The notes beneath the pieces are model-generated. The model did no database searches, had not been told where the DNA came from, and saw only the letters and a list, made by a program, of their open reading frames with translations. Below, piece by piece: positions 9,732 through 20,375 of a DNA stretch of 64,000 nt. Source of the DNA: Rhizobium skierniewicense (lineage in GTDB: Bacteria > Pseudomonadota > Alphaproteobacteria > Rhizobiales > Rhizobiaceae); contig NZ_JACIDV010000006.1 in NCBI RefSeq assembly GCF_014196515.1, forward strand, positions 284,059-348,058. The letters run 5' to 3'. How positions within the stretch are numbered: the stretch's first letter is position 1; the number at the start of each line of letters is the position of its first letter. A program made the position numbers and the translations under genes.

Positions 9732-10433
9732 ATGCGCGAAATCATCTTCGATACGGAAACGACGGGTCTGGAATCCAAGGCCGACCGCATCATCGAAATC
9801 GGCGGCATCGAGCTGTTCAACCATTTTCCAACCGGTCGTACGCTTCATCTCTACATCAATCCGGGGGATCGCAAGGTCCATCCCGACGCTTTAGCCGTGC
9901 ACGGTATTACCGACGAGTTCTTGAAGGACAAACCGAAATTCGAGGATGTCGTTCAGGAGATCAGGGATTTTTTTGAGGGCGCGCGCTGGGTCGCCCATAA
10001 TGCGACATTCGATATGGGTTTCATCAACGCCGAGTTTGCCCGCATTGGTATCGAGCCAGTCCCACCTGAAGTCGTCACCGACACCTTGTCGATGGCGCGG
10101 CGCAAACACCCGATGGGCCCGAACTCGCTGGATGCGCTTTGCCGTCGATATGGCATCGACAATTCACACCGCACCAAGCATGGCGCCTTGCTCGACTCCG
10201 AACTTCTGGCGGAAGTCTATATCGAGATGATCGGCGGACGGCAGACCGCGCTCGGTTTTGGAAGTGCTGTGAAGACGCAGTCGACCGGGATCGTGGAGGA
10301 CGTACCGGTTGATGTGATCGTGCGGGAGAAAACATTGCCACAAAGATTGGATGCAGAAGCAGCGGCGGCGCATGGCAAGCTCGTTCTGTCGATGGGCACC
10401 AAGGCGATCTGGAACAAATATCAGCAGAACTGA
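9732..10433 (+). CDS. dnaQ: DNA polymerase III epsilon subunit (3'-5' proofreading exonuclease)
   Basis: DEDD-family proofreading exonuclease of the replicative polymerase. Exo I motif FDTETTGLESKADRIIEIGG is at the N-terminus (catalytic D and E), Exo II lies around HNATFDMGFIN, and Exo III is HGALLDSELLAEVY. The ATG at 9732 gives 233 residues starting MREIIFDTETTG; a GTG at 9726 would add two residues. The C-terminal tail after about residue 180 is where epsilon binds the alpha subunit. It is last in the maf-aroE-coaE-dnaQ unit and is followed by a strong terminator. Confidence 0.96.
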   Translation: MREIIFDTETTGLESKADRIIEIGGIELFNHFPTGRTLHLYINPGDRKVHPDALAVHGITDEFLKDKPKFEDVVQEIRDFFEGARWVAHNATFDMGFINAEFARIGIEPVPPEVVTDTLSMARRKHPMGPNSLDALCRRYGIDNSHRTKHGALLDSELLAEVYIEMIGGRQTALGFGSAVKTQSTGIVEDVPVDVIVREKTLPQRLDAEAAAAHGKLVLSMGTKAIWNKYQQN

Positions 10434-10467
10434 GCGTGGCGAAATGCCGTCAGGAATTTGCGCATTA

Positions 10468-10500
10468 AAAAACCCGGGCTTTTGACCCGGGTTGTTTTTT
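10468..10500. terminator. bidirectional Rho-independent terminator (dnaQ / secB)
   Basis: A perfect 8-bp stem AACCCGGG (10471-10478) / CCCGGGTT (10486-10493) with a 7-base loop, flanked by an A-run on the left and a T-run on the right. It can terminate convergent dnaQ and secB transcripts. Confidence 0.88.
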
Positions 10501-10518
10501 TGATCGATGGTTGGACGA

Positions 10519-11001
10519 TCAGTTCGGAACGGCCTGAACCTTGGCGCGGGCCTGTTCTTCTGCAACGCGCTGCGCAAACATCTGGGAAAAATCGATTGGA
10601 TCGATCATCAATGGTGGGAAGCCACCATTGCGCGTGACGTCTGCGATGATTTGGCGCGCGAATGGGAAGAGAAGACGCGGGCACTCGATAAAGAGAACCG
10701 GCAGCATATGTTCCTGCGGAAAACCGGTGATGCGGAAGACGCCGCCATAGACCAGCTCGGCCACGAACAGAACCTTGTCACCATCCTTGGCTTCGGCGTT
10801 CAGCGTCAGCACCACGTCGAAGTCAGAACCGGAAATAGGGTTCGCATTGACGTTGACATTGATGTTGATTGCAGGGGCCCCCTCGCGGGCCTGAAGCGAA
10901 CGAGGAGCGCCCGGATTTTCGAAAGACAGGTCTTTCGTGTACTGGGTCAGAATGTTGAGGGAGGGGTTTGCACCGTCCTGCGCACCGTTTTCAGTGGTCA
11001 T
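10519..11001 (-). CDS. secB: protein-export chaperone SecB
   Basis: Cytosolic tetrameric chaperone that holds preproteins unfolded and delivers them to SecA. Family features in the 160-residue sequence include the segment [19 protein letters not shown] at the N-terminus, [12 protein letters not shown], and the acidic [27 protein letters not shown] near the C-terminus. It reads convergently with dnaQ. Upstream on the same strand lies fxsA, with 84 bases between them. Confidence 0.97.
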   Translation of the reverse strand: MTTENGAQDGANPSLNILTQYTKDLSFENPGAPRSLQAREGAPAININVNVNANPISGSDFDVVLTLNAEAKDGDKVLFVAELVYGGVFRITGFPQEHMLPVLFIECPRLLFPFARQIIADVTRNGGFPPLMIDPIDFSQMFAQRVAEEQARAKVQAVPN

Positions 11002-11085
11002 ATTATGTCCTCGCGGATTGAATTCTTGGAAGCCCGTCTATCATCTCGACTATGGCCTTACAACCCTTTGATATGAGGGTTGGTC

Positions 11086-11598
11086 TCAGGGTTTGGGCAA
11101 GTCTCGGTCATCCCGCTTCTGTGACCAAGGAGATTGCCCGGGACCGTCGCGGTGGAAGTCGTCTTCATCCAGGTCGACCACCTTCGCCGATGGTTCGCCC
11201 TTCGCACCGGGACGAAATCCCCTGCCTTTGAACGAACTTGCCACGACAATGCGCGGACCGAACGATGTCCAGATCAGCGACCGGAAGCCGGGGATGAGAA
11301 GAAGAAGGCCGATCGTATCGGTGATGAAACCGGGCAGGAAAAGCAGAATACCCGCGATCACACGCATGCCGCCATTGACGATGGCTTGCGCTGGCTCACC
11401 GCCGGTGCGGCTAGCATTTTGAAGATTGCGAATCATCCCAAGGCCGCCCGACCTCAAGATAACGAGACCGAGGAACGAGGTGAACAGAATGAGCGCCAGG
11501 GTGAGCCAGACACCGAGCGCCTTGCCCACGACAATGAAGCCGGCAATTTCCAGGATCGGCATCAACAGGACGACGATGGGTACCAAAGAGAAACGCAT
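11086..11598 (-). CDS. fxsA: FxsA family membrane protein
   Basis: Small cytoplasmic-membrane protein of the FxsA family, named for suppression of F-plasmid exclusion of phage T7 when overexpressed; its normal role is unknown. The 170-residue sequence has three or four hydrophobic helices (about residues 5-45 and 75-105), with conserved ILEIAGF near the start and LLFLPGFITDTIGLLLLIP, followed by a charged cytoplasmic tail. It lies upstream of secB and diverges from the Tim44-like gene across 252 bases with no other recognisable feature. Confidence 0.88.
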   Translation of the reverse strand: MRFSLVPIVVLLMPILEIAGFIVVGKALGVWLTLALILFTSFLGLVILRSGGLGMIRNLQNASRTGGEPAQAIVNGGMRVIAGILLFLPGFITDTIGLLLLIPGFRSLIWTSFGPRIVVASSFKGRGFRPGAKGEPSAKVVDLDEDDFHRDGPGQSPWSQKRDDRDLPKP

Positions 11599-11850
11599 AA
11601 TCCGAGCCTTGCGTGTTGTTGGAACCCGTGCGCCTCATCCGAACGCAGACGAACATGTCCCAACGAAATGAACCTACGCACCGGACGTAACTGAGAAGCG
11701 TTTCACGTTCCTCCGATGCCTGAACCTCACCCTATCGACAAATTGCCCGCCTTGGGAGACCAACGCTTGAATCTGTATATTTGAATGATGAACAGATGCA
11801 GACTATATGATGTGTAGAAATTTGAATTTAAATGGTGGTGTCGGTAAAAG

Positions 11851-12549
11851 ATGAACGCAAGCGACCTTATAACATTGTTTTTTCTTGTGGTTGCGGTGCT
11901 GGTTTTCTTCCAGCTTCGCAGTGTCCTTGGTCGTCGTACCGGCAATGAAAAGCCGCCTGTTGATCCCTATTCTCCACGCGATGCAGTCAAATCGTCCTCT
12001 GCCGACGATAACAAGGTCGTGACCTTGCCGAAACGAGGCGACGAGGAAGAGGAAAACCGCTTCGCCGAGATCGACGCCGTCGCACCTGTCGGGTCTGCGC
12101 TGAATGACGCTCTGCGGGATCTCAACAAGACCGATCCGACCTTCCGCCCGAAGGAATTCCTGAACGGCGCGCGCATGGCCTACGAGATGATCGTCATGGC
12201 ATTTGCCGAAGGCGACAGAAAAATCCTCAAGGATCTCTTGTCGAAAGAGGTCTATGAGGGTTTCAACGCAGCGATTTCCGAGCGGGAAAGCAGTGGTGAG
12301 GTGGTGAAATCCACATTCGTCGGCATCCAACGGATCGAGATCACCCAAGCCAGCATCCGCGATTCCGAAGAGCAGATCACCCTGCGCATCGTCAGTCAGC
12401 TGATTTCCGCCACGTATGACAAGGATGGCAAGCTGATCGATGGCGATCCCGAAAGTGTATCGGATGTCGACGACATCTGGACCTTCTCGCGCGATATCCG
12501 CTCACGCGATCCGAACTGGAAGCTGATTGCGACCGAATCCGAACAATGA
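11851..12549 (+). CDS. Tim44/TimA family membrane-anchored adaptor
   Basis: Alphaproteobacterial relative of the mitochondrial import subunit Tim44. One N-terminal transmembrane helix (about residues 6-22) is followed by a charged linker and a C-terminal Tim44-like domain (about 95-230, beginning near FLNGARMAYEMIVMAFAEGD). Its 232 residues are typical of the bacterial form. The stop overlaps the mltA start by 4 bases (12546-12549). Bacterial family members are thought to be tethered adaptors at the inner membrane; a specific partner cannot be read from the sequence. A 252-base divergent promoter region separates it from fxsA. Confidence 0.88.
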   Translation: MNASDLITLFFLVVAVLVFFQLRSVLGRRTGNEKPPVDPYSPRDAVKSSSADDNKVVTLPKRGDEEEENRFAEIDAVAPVGSALNDALRDLNKTDPTFRPKEFLNGARMAYEMIVMAFAEGDRKILKDLLSKEVYEGFNAAISERESSGEVVKSTFVGIQRIEITQASIRDSEEQITLRIVSQLISATYDKDGKLIDGDPESVSDVDDIWTFSRDIRSRDPNWKLIATESEQ

Positions 12550-13664
12550 GCAGCACTGGCCGGGCTTTCCGTTTAGAAGAGGTATCGTTCGAACAACTGC
12601 CCGGTTGGCAGACGGACGATCCTTCTTCGCTGCTTCCGGCCATGCAATCCGTCCTCTCGCACCTGCGTCGTGCCAAACCCTACCGGACAGGCGCGCTGGG
12701 ACTGAGCGCGCAGGAGCTTTCTGCGCTGCTGGAAAAAGCTGACGAAACCAGCTTCAAGGGCGCAGGCTCGGCTCGGCTGTTTTTCGAAAACCATTGCGTA
12801 GCCTTCAAGATAGCGCCGTCCCACGGCAAAAGCGGCTTCGTAACCGCGTTTTACGAGCCGGAACTCGCCGTAGCGGCAAAGCCCGATGCGACCTTCAGAT
12901 ATCCGATTTATCGCCGCCCCTCTGATCTTGTCGATCTGGATGATGCCAACAGGCCGTCCGATATGGATTCTTCCTACGTCTTCGGGTTGCAGCACAACGC
13001 AAAAATTTCCCCCTACCCCGACAGGGGCGAGATCGACAGGGGTTATCTGGATGGACGCGGTCTGGAAATCGCCTGGGCGAAATCGAAGGTCGATCTGTTC
13101 TTCGTGCATGTTCAAGGCGCAGCCCGTCTTGTCTACGGGGACGGCACGATCCGGCGTATCACCTATGCGGCAAAGGCGGGACATCCGTTTTCCGCCGTTG
13201 GTCGTCTTTTGCTGGATAGGGGTGAACTCGACCCCGCCACCATCTCCATGCAGACCATCCGTCAATGGCTGAATGATCATCCCGACAAGGTGGATGAGGT
13301 ACTTTGGCACAATCGCTCTTACATATTCTTCCGTGACGCGGATGTGGAGGGCTTGGAGCTTGGTCCGATTGCGGCAGCCAAGGTTCCGTTGATTGCGGGC
13401 AGGGCTCTTGCGGTGGACCGCCTGATCCACACCTTCGGCTTTCCGTTTTACATCCATTCGCAAAGCCTGACACACCTGGATGATGGGCGCCCTTTTGCGC
13501 GGCTGATGCTGGCTCTCGATACGGGCTCTGCCATTGTCGGTCCTGCGCGTGGCGATATTTTCACCGGCTCCGGCGATGAGGCGGGCGAACGTGCCGGGAC
13601 GGTGCGCAACAACGCGGATTTCTATATCCTTATTCCGCGTGAGGCGGCGGAAAGGTATCGCTGA
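12546..13664 (+). CDS. mltA: membrane-bound lytic murein transglycosylase A family protein
   Basis: Peptidoglycan-cleaving enzyme of the MltA family, forming 1,6-anhydro-MurNAc ends. The MltA domain includes FEQLPGW near the N-terminus, FYEPEL and YPIYRRPSDLV. The C-terminal 3D domain has ALDTGSAIVGPARGDIFTG, where the aspartate in the DTG segment matches the known catalytic region, and ends ADFYILIP. It has 372 residues. Unlike E. coli MltA I see no signal peptide or lipobox: the protein starts almost at the mature-domain motif, and the ATG overlaps the upstream stop. Export is therefore uncertain. Confidence 0.9.
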   Translation: MSSTGRAFRLEEVSFEQLPGWQTDDPSSLLPAMQSVLSHLRRAKPYRTGALGLSAQELSALLEKADETSFKGAGSARLFFENHCVAFKIAPSHGKSGFVTAFYEPELAVAAKPDATFRYPIYRRPSDLVDLDDANRPSDMDSSYVFGLQHNAKISPYPDRGEIDRGYLDGRGLEIAWAKSKVDLFFVHVQGAARLVYGDGTIRRITYAAKAGHPFSAVGRLLLDRGELDPATISMQTIRQWLNDHPDKVDEVLWHNRSYIFFRDADVEGLELGPIAAAKVPLIAGRALAVDRLIHTFGFPFYIHSQSLTHLDDGRPFARLMLALDTGSAIVGPARGDIFTGSGDEAGERAGTVRNNADFYILIPREAAERYR

Positions 13665-14243
13665 ATGAAGGGCGGGCGCAAACTCGGGCGGGACGAACGG
13701 ATTTTATGGGGCAAGGTCGCCAAGACGACGCGGCTGATTTCCGGCCGCGTTGAGGATCTGATCGCCTTCGAGGCACTCGAAGCCGAGGTCGAACCCGCTC
13801 CCCCGACAACACCCGCAAAGACGTCCAGTCCTCCGTTTCCAAAGATGATCATCGAGCCGGTGCCGCAACCGGCCGCGATGGCCTCGGACAAAAAACGCAT
13901 CCACAGCCCGCTGGAAAAACCTGTAAAGCGTAAACTCACCCGTGGGCGATTGCCGCTCGAAGCGCGGATCGATCTTCACGGCATGTTCCAGAGCGAAGCC
14001 CATGCGGTTCTTCTCGATTTTCTCGTTCGTGCCCATGAGCGCGGCCTGCGCCACGTTCTCGTCATCACTGGCAAGGGCCGCTCGATGGGCAGCGATGGGG
14101 CTCTTAAACGGGCAGTGCCGATGTGGTTTTCCAAACCGGAGTACCGGCATCTCATCTCGTCCTATCAAGACGCCTCGATGAACCATGGCGGCGATGGCGC
14201 GCTCTATGTTCGTCTTGCCCGCCGACGCGGAGACACGTCATGA
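13665..14243 (+). CDS. Smr (MutS2-related) domain protein
   Basis: Small protein with a C-terminal Smr domain (about residues 100-190). Visible motifs are RIDLHGM (the LDLHG motif), TGKGRSMGSDGALK, and the terminal ALYVRLARRR. Smr domains nick or bind nucleic acids in studied proteins; the role of this stand-alone form is unknown. The first 90 residues are low-complexity, rich in proline and charged residues, and probably disordered. It starts directly after the mltA stop and overlaps the next gene by 3 bases, so tim44-mltA-smr-xre look like one transcription unit. Confidence 0.87.
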   Translation: MKGGRKLGRDERILWGKVAKTTRLISGRVEDLIAFEALEAEVEPAPPTTPAKTSSPPFPKMIIEPVPQPAAMASDKKRIHSPLEKPVKRKLTRGRLPLEARIDLHGMFQSEAHAVLLDFLVRAHERGLRHVLVITGKGRSMGSDGALKRAVPMWFSKPEYRHLISSYQDASMNHGGDGALYVRLARRRGDTS

Positions 14244-14605
14244 CGCCCTTTGCGCAAGCGGTCCGCGGTCTTCGCGAAAAGAAGGGTGTGACGCAAAGGC
14301 AGATGGCATTGTCGATCGGCGTATCGCCTGCCTATCTCTCGGCGCTGGAACACGGCAGGCGCGGCAAGCCGAGCTTCGATCTGCTGCAACGCATTGCCGG
14401 ATATTTCAACATCATCTGGGATGAGGCAGACGAGCTCTTCTCGCTGGCTGGTACGTCCGACCCGCGTGTCGTCATCGACACCGCCGGTTTGCCGCAGGAA
14501 TATACCGCTTTTGCCAACGGATTGGCGCGGAATATTCGCAAGCTGCCGCCAACTGTGATAGAGGAATTGACAGAGGTGCTGCAAAAAAGCCGTTCTTGCG
14601 ATTGA
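14240..14605 (+). CDS. XRE-family helix-turn-helix regulator
   Basis: A 121-residue DNA-binding protein with an N-terminal XRE/Cro-type helix-turn-helix (about residues 8-64): the helix pair spans VTQRQMALSIGVSPAYLSAL and continues EHGRRGKPS. The C-terminal part (VIDTAGLPQEYTAFANGLARNI) is shared by small rhizobial regulators of this type and has no catalytic motif. The ATG overlaps the smr stop (ATGA, 14240-14243), so it is the last gene of that unit, 159 bases before gyrB. Its targets are unknown. It is short for a phage repressor, and no phage genes are nearby. Confidence 0.85.
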   Translation: MTPFAQAVRGLREKKGVTQRQMALSIGVSPAYLSALEHGRRGKPSFDLLQRIAGYFNIIWDEADELFSLAGTSDPRVVIDTAGLPQEYTAFANGLARNIRKLPPTVIEELTEVLQKSRSCD

Positions 14606-14652
14606 AACCCACGCTATCCCCTGCTTTCTAGCGGGTTTGATGCTTGTGGACT

Positions 14653-14680
14653 TTGGATATCGGGGCGGAATTTCTATAGT
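14653..14680 (+). promoter_or_regulatory. possible gyrB promoter
   Basis: TTGGAT (14653-14658) and TATAGT (14675-14680) with a 16-base spacer resemble a housekeeping sigma promoter, 85 bases before the gyrB start. The match is by eye only. Confidence 0.35.
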
Positions 14681-14701
14681 CACACGTCAGATTTAAAGTG
14701 A

Positions 14702-17200
<2,499 letters not shown>

Positions 17201-17224
17201 TTCATGGTGGATCGTCGTTTCGGA

Positions 17225-17240
17225 CGATTCACGTGAAACC
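17225..17240. other. parS-like site 3
   Basis: CGATTCACGTGAAACC matches parS at 13 of 16 positions with the CACGTG centre and TTCACGTGAAAC core intact. It lies in the gap between the gyrB stop and its terminator, about 10.5 kb from the candidate origin. Confidence 0.65.
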
Positions 17241-17250
17241 CAATCTTAAC

Positions 17251-17286
17251 AAAAGGCCCGATGGAAATTCTCCGTCGGGCCTTTTT
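17251..17286. terminator. Rho-independent terminator (gyrB / nitroreductase)
   Basis: A strong hairpin: AAAGGCCCGA on the left arm (from 17252) pairs with TCGGGCCTTT on the right arm (17275-17284), followed by a T-run and preceded by an A-run. It can serve both gyrB and the convergent nitroreductase gene. Confidence 0.88.
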
Positions 17287-17316
17287 GCTGGAGATCTTAA
17301 GAATAAGGCGCAAGGC

Positions 17317-17919
17317 CTATTCGGCGCTGCCGGTAAACCTGCCCTCGAAGGCTACTTCGGAAAGCGGCATTCTGGCGCTGGGGATTTCCCGTTCAGCAAG
17401 CTCCGGCGGAAGCGTCTCCTTATCGGCCATCGTGCCGATGGCGACTGCGGCCTCCACGACGAAGCCTTCAGGAATGCTAAGAGTCTCGACAATCTTGTCT
17501 TTGAAGATCCCGGCCATGGCGTGGGCGTGGTAGCCGAGCATGTGCGACTGCATGGCAAGCGACAGCCAGGCCGCGCCGGCATCGAAGGAATGGGTCGTTG
17601 CGGGCTTCTTTTCTCCATCGCGAGAAATTGTATGGTCGCGGGATAGAACGAACAGCAGAACCGCTGCATTTTTCGCCCAGCGCTGATTGCCTTCCATTAG
17701 CAGGCTGACGAAGGTCTCGAAGTTTTCCGTGCCGTTATGAGCAAAGACGAAACGCCAGGGCTGCTGGTTGGACGAGGATGGCGCCCAATGCGCGGCATCG
17801 AGGATCGTCAGCAGATGTTCTCTCGGCATTCCCTTTCCGTCGAACGCGCGTGGCGACCAGCGATCTAGAAATATGGGATCGACCGGATACTCGGACTGGC
17901 GTGAATTGCTGTAAGTCAT
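17317..17919 (-). CDS. nitroreductase family protein
   Basis: FMN-dependent NAD(P)H oxidoreductase of the nitroreductase superfamily. FDGKGMPREHLLTILDAAHWAPSSSNQQPWRFVF carries the typical FMN-binding arginine and the SSSNQQPW segment. The C-terminal half has LAMQSHMLGYHAHAMAGI and GTMADKETLPPEL. I choose ATG 17919, which has a GAGGAG ribosome site a few bases upstream, giving 200 residues; the open frame continues to 17988 without such a site. The physiological substrate cannot be determined. It is convergent with gyrB and divergent from the FAH-family gene. Confidence 0.88.
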   Translation of the reverse strand: MTYSNSRQSEYPVDPIFLDRWSPRAFDGKGMPREHLLTILDAAHWAPSSSNQQPWRFVFAHNGTENFETFVSLLMEGNQRWAKNAAVLLFVLSRDHTISRDGEKKPATTHSFDAGAAWLSLAMQSHMLGYHAHAMAGIFKDKIVETLSIPEGFVVEAAVAIGTMADKETLPPELAEREIPSARMPLSEVAFEGRFTGSAE

Positions 17920-18009
17920 ATCATCTCCTCGACAATGTTTGACGTTATGGTGGACGAGCGCTGACGTCAGGCGCTTGAGAACCGTCATACACCCCTGACG
18001 CGGAAAATG

Positions 18010-18044
18010 CGTCCCACAATCCGAAAAGCGATGCTTTTAGACGC
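18010..18044. repeat. imperfect palindrome between divergent genes
   Basis: AAAAGC-GAT-GCTTTT (18024-18038) is nested in an outer GCGTC (18010-18014) / GACGC (18040-18044) pair. It lies between the divergent nitroreductase and FAH-family genes. It could be an operator, or a relic of the intergenic repeat family seen at 46490-46558. No function can be assigned. Confidence 0.4.
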
Positions 18045-18118
18045 GGACGAAGGGGGGTGACACGAATAAATACTTCGTTCATATATGCAAGAACTTGTCA
18101 GACAACAGGAGAGATACC

Positions 18119-18961
18119 ATGAAATTGTTGCGCGTCGGCCAACCCGGTCAGGAAAAGCCAGCCATCCTCGATGCTGACGGAAAGGTGCGGGATCTATCTG
18201 CGCATGTGACGGACATTGCCGGTGACGCTATCTCTCCTGAGGGGCTCAAACAGATCGCAGCCATCGATCTGTCTACGCTTCCGCTCCTCGGCGATGAGCG
18301 GATCGGCGCCTGCGTTTCCGGCACCGGCAAATTCATCTGCATCGGTCTCAACTTCTCAGACCACGCCGCCGAAACAGGCGCGAAAGTGCCATCAGAGCCG
18401 GTGATCTTCATGAAGGCCACATCTGCCATCGTCGGTCCAAACGATAATGTCGTTATCCCGCGCGGCTCGGAAAAAACCGACTGGGAAGTGGAACTCGGAG
18501 TCGTCATTGGCAAGACCGCTAAATATGTCTCCGAGGCAGACGCGCTGGACTACGTTGCCGGCTATTGCGTCTCGCATGATGTGTCGGAACGCGCCTTCCA
18601 GTCGGAGCGCCAGGGGCAGTGGACCAAGGGCAAGTCCTGCGACACCTTCGGTCCGGTGGGGCCCTGGCTCGTAACCAAGGATGAAGTGGCTGACCCGCAA
18701 AACCTCGGAATGTGGCTGAAGGTCAATGGCGAGACGATGCAGAACGGCTCTAGTAAAACCATGGTCTATGGCGTGGCTCATGTCGTCTCCTATCTCAGCC
18801 AGTTCATGTCGCTGCATCCGGGCGACATCATCTCCACCGGCACACCGCCCGGCGTAGGCCTAGGCATGAAGCCGCAGCGTTTTCTCAAAGCAGGCGATGT
18901 CGTCGAGCTCGGCATCGAAGGTCTCGGTACGCAGAAGCAGATATTCGTGGCCGATATCTGA
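18119..18961 (+). CDS. fumarylacetoacetate hydrolase (FAH) family protein
   Basis: Member of the FAH superfamily of metal-dependent C-C hydrolases, decarboxylases and isomerases. The catalytic C-terminal domain (about residues 70-280) has CIGLNFSDHAAETG, the metal-ligand region DWEVELGVVIGK (acidic residues), CHD-type segment GYCVSHDVSERAFQ and STGTPPGVGLGMKP. The ATG at 18119 follows a clear ACAGGAGAG site, giving 280 residues. Relatives are often annotated as ureidoglycolate lyase or 2-hydroxyhepta-2,4-diene-1,7-dioate isomerase, but no pathway genes are adjacent, so the substrate is open. Confidence 0.9.
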   Translation: MKLLRVGQPGQEKPAILDADGKVRDLSAHVTDIAGDAISPEGLKQIAAIDLSTLPLLGDERIGACVSGTGKFICIGLNFSDHAAETGAKVPSEPVIFMKATSAIVGPNDNVVIPRGSEKTDWEVELGVVIGKTAKYVSEADALDYVAGYCVSHDVSERAFQSERQGQWTKGKSCDTFGPVGPWLVTKDEVADPQNLGMWLKVNGETMQNGSSKTMVYGVAHVVSYLSQFMSLHPGDIISTGTPPGVGLGMKPQRFLKAGDVVELGIEGLGTQKQIFVADI

Positions 18962-19094
18962 GCGGTCTTTATCCTAGAATACGACCTCTGTAAGCGCTGG
19001 TGGGAAACTGCTGGCGCTTTAGGCGTTTTGTGCATGTGCGAAAAGATGCTATGATGACAGAAAGACGACGGTAAACGACGGGAGGCGTTCATCC

Positions 19095-20330
19095 ATGTTC
19101 TACCAGTTTTATGAAATGAACCACGCGGCCATGATGCCGCTGCGGGCCAGCGCCGATATGATGCGACAGGCCTGCAACAATCCCATGAACCCTTTTTCCA
19201 ATACAGCTTTTGGACGAAGCCTTGACGCAGGCTTTGAAGTGTTCGAGCGGTTGACGCGTCGTTATGGCAAGCCGCAGTTCGAGCTGCAGAACACTGTGAT
19301 AGGGGGGCAGTCCATCGGCGTCAGCGAAGAGATCGTCTGGGCGCAGCCATTCTGCAATTTGCTGCATTTCAAACGCGAGCTGCCTGTTGGTCACGCTCCA
19401 GATCCCAAAGTGCTGCTGGTCGCACCCATGTCCGGTCACTATGCAACGCTGCTGCGCGGAACGGTCGAGGCACTGCTGCCATCTGCAGATCTCTATATTA
19501 CAGACTGGATCGACGCGCGCACCGTAGCCCCTGATGATGGCCACTTCGATCTTGATGATTACATAGACTATCTGATCGACATGCTTCACCATCTTGGGCC
19601 GGGCGTGCATATTGTTGCTGTCTGTCAGCCCTCCGTCCCGGTGCTGGCCGCGGTATCGCTAATGGAAGCAAACGACGATAACCACTCCCCAGCTTCCATG
19701 ACGCTGATGGGGGGGCCGATTGACACGCGGATCAACCCGACGGCGGTCAACGAGATGGCCAAGGGCAAGCCGATCGAGTGGTTCAGGAATAATGTCGTGA
19801 TGCAGGTGCCCTGGCCACAACCCGGTTTTGGCCGCGCGGTCTATCCGGGCTTCCTGCAACTGACCGGTTTCATGTCGATGAACCTCGACAAACACATGAC
19901 GGCACACAGGGATTTCTACATGAACCTTGTGAAGAACGACGGCGATTCCACGGAAAAGCATCGTGAGTTTTACGATGAATATCTGGCGGTGATGGATCTG
20001 ACCGCCGAATTTTATCTTCAGACGGTCGAAACCGTGTTCATCGAACACGCTTTGCCCAAGGGCACCATGTTGCATCGGGGCAGGCGGGTCGAGCCATCCT
20101 CTGTCCGACGCACGGCACTGTTCACCGTTGAGGGCGAAAACGACGATATTTCCGGTGTCGGCCAGACAAAGGCAGCCCATGATCTCTGCGTCAACATTCC
20201 CGATGACAGGCGGGCGCATTACATGCAGCCGGATGTGGGTCATTACGGCGTCTTCAACGGTTCACGCTTCCGTCGCGATATCGCGCCGCGCATGCTCGAT
20301 TTCATCCGTAGACACGACCCGGCGGCTTAA
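19095..20330 (+). CDS. phaZ: intracellular polyhydroxyalkanoate (PHB) depolymerase
   Basis: Mobilises stored polyhydroxybutyrate granules in the cytoplasm. The 411-residue protein has no signal peptide. It carries the intracellular-depolymerase nucleophile region VAVCQPSVPVLAAVSLM, where the nucleophile is a cysteine (Cys177) rather than the serine of ordinary lipase boxes, as in characterised PhaZ enzymes of this class. The C-terminal part includes GENDDISGVGQT and HYMQPDVGHYGVFNGSRFR with the likely catalytic aspartate and histidine. The ATG at 19095 follows a GGGAGG site. PHB storage is widespread in rhizobia. Confidence 0.93.
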   Translation: MFYQFYEMNHAAMMPLRASADMMRQACNNPMNPFSNTAFGRSLDAGFEVFERLTRRYGKPQFELQNTVIGGQSIGVSEEIVWAQPFCNLLHFKRELPVGHAPDPKVLLVAPMSGHYATLLRGTVEALLPSADLYITDWIDARTVAPDDGHFDLDDYIDYLIDMLHHLGPGVHIVAVCQPSVPVLAAVSLMEANDDNHSPASMTLMGGPIDTRINPTAVNEMAKGKPIEWFRNNVVMQVPWPQPGFGRAVYPGFLQLTGFMSMNLDKHMTAHRDFYMNLVKNDGDSTEKHREFYDEYLAVMDLTAEFYLQTVETVFIEHALPKGTMLHRGRRVEPSSVRRTALFTVEGENDDISGVGQTKAAHDLCVNIPDDRRAHYMQPDVGHYGVFNGSRFRRDIAPRMLDFIRRHDPAA

Positions 20331-20375
20331 CGCGGAGCGGATGGCTTTTTCATGCGCGAATCGCTATGAAAGGCG

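Noticed and set aside
11063..11082. AACCCT / AGGGTT hairpin after fxsA as a terminator
   Set aside because: Only six base pairs and no T-run; too weak to call.
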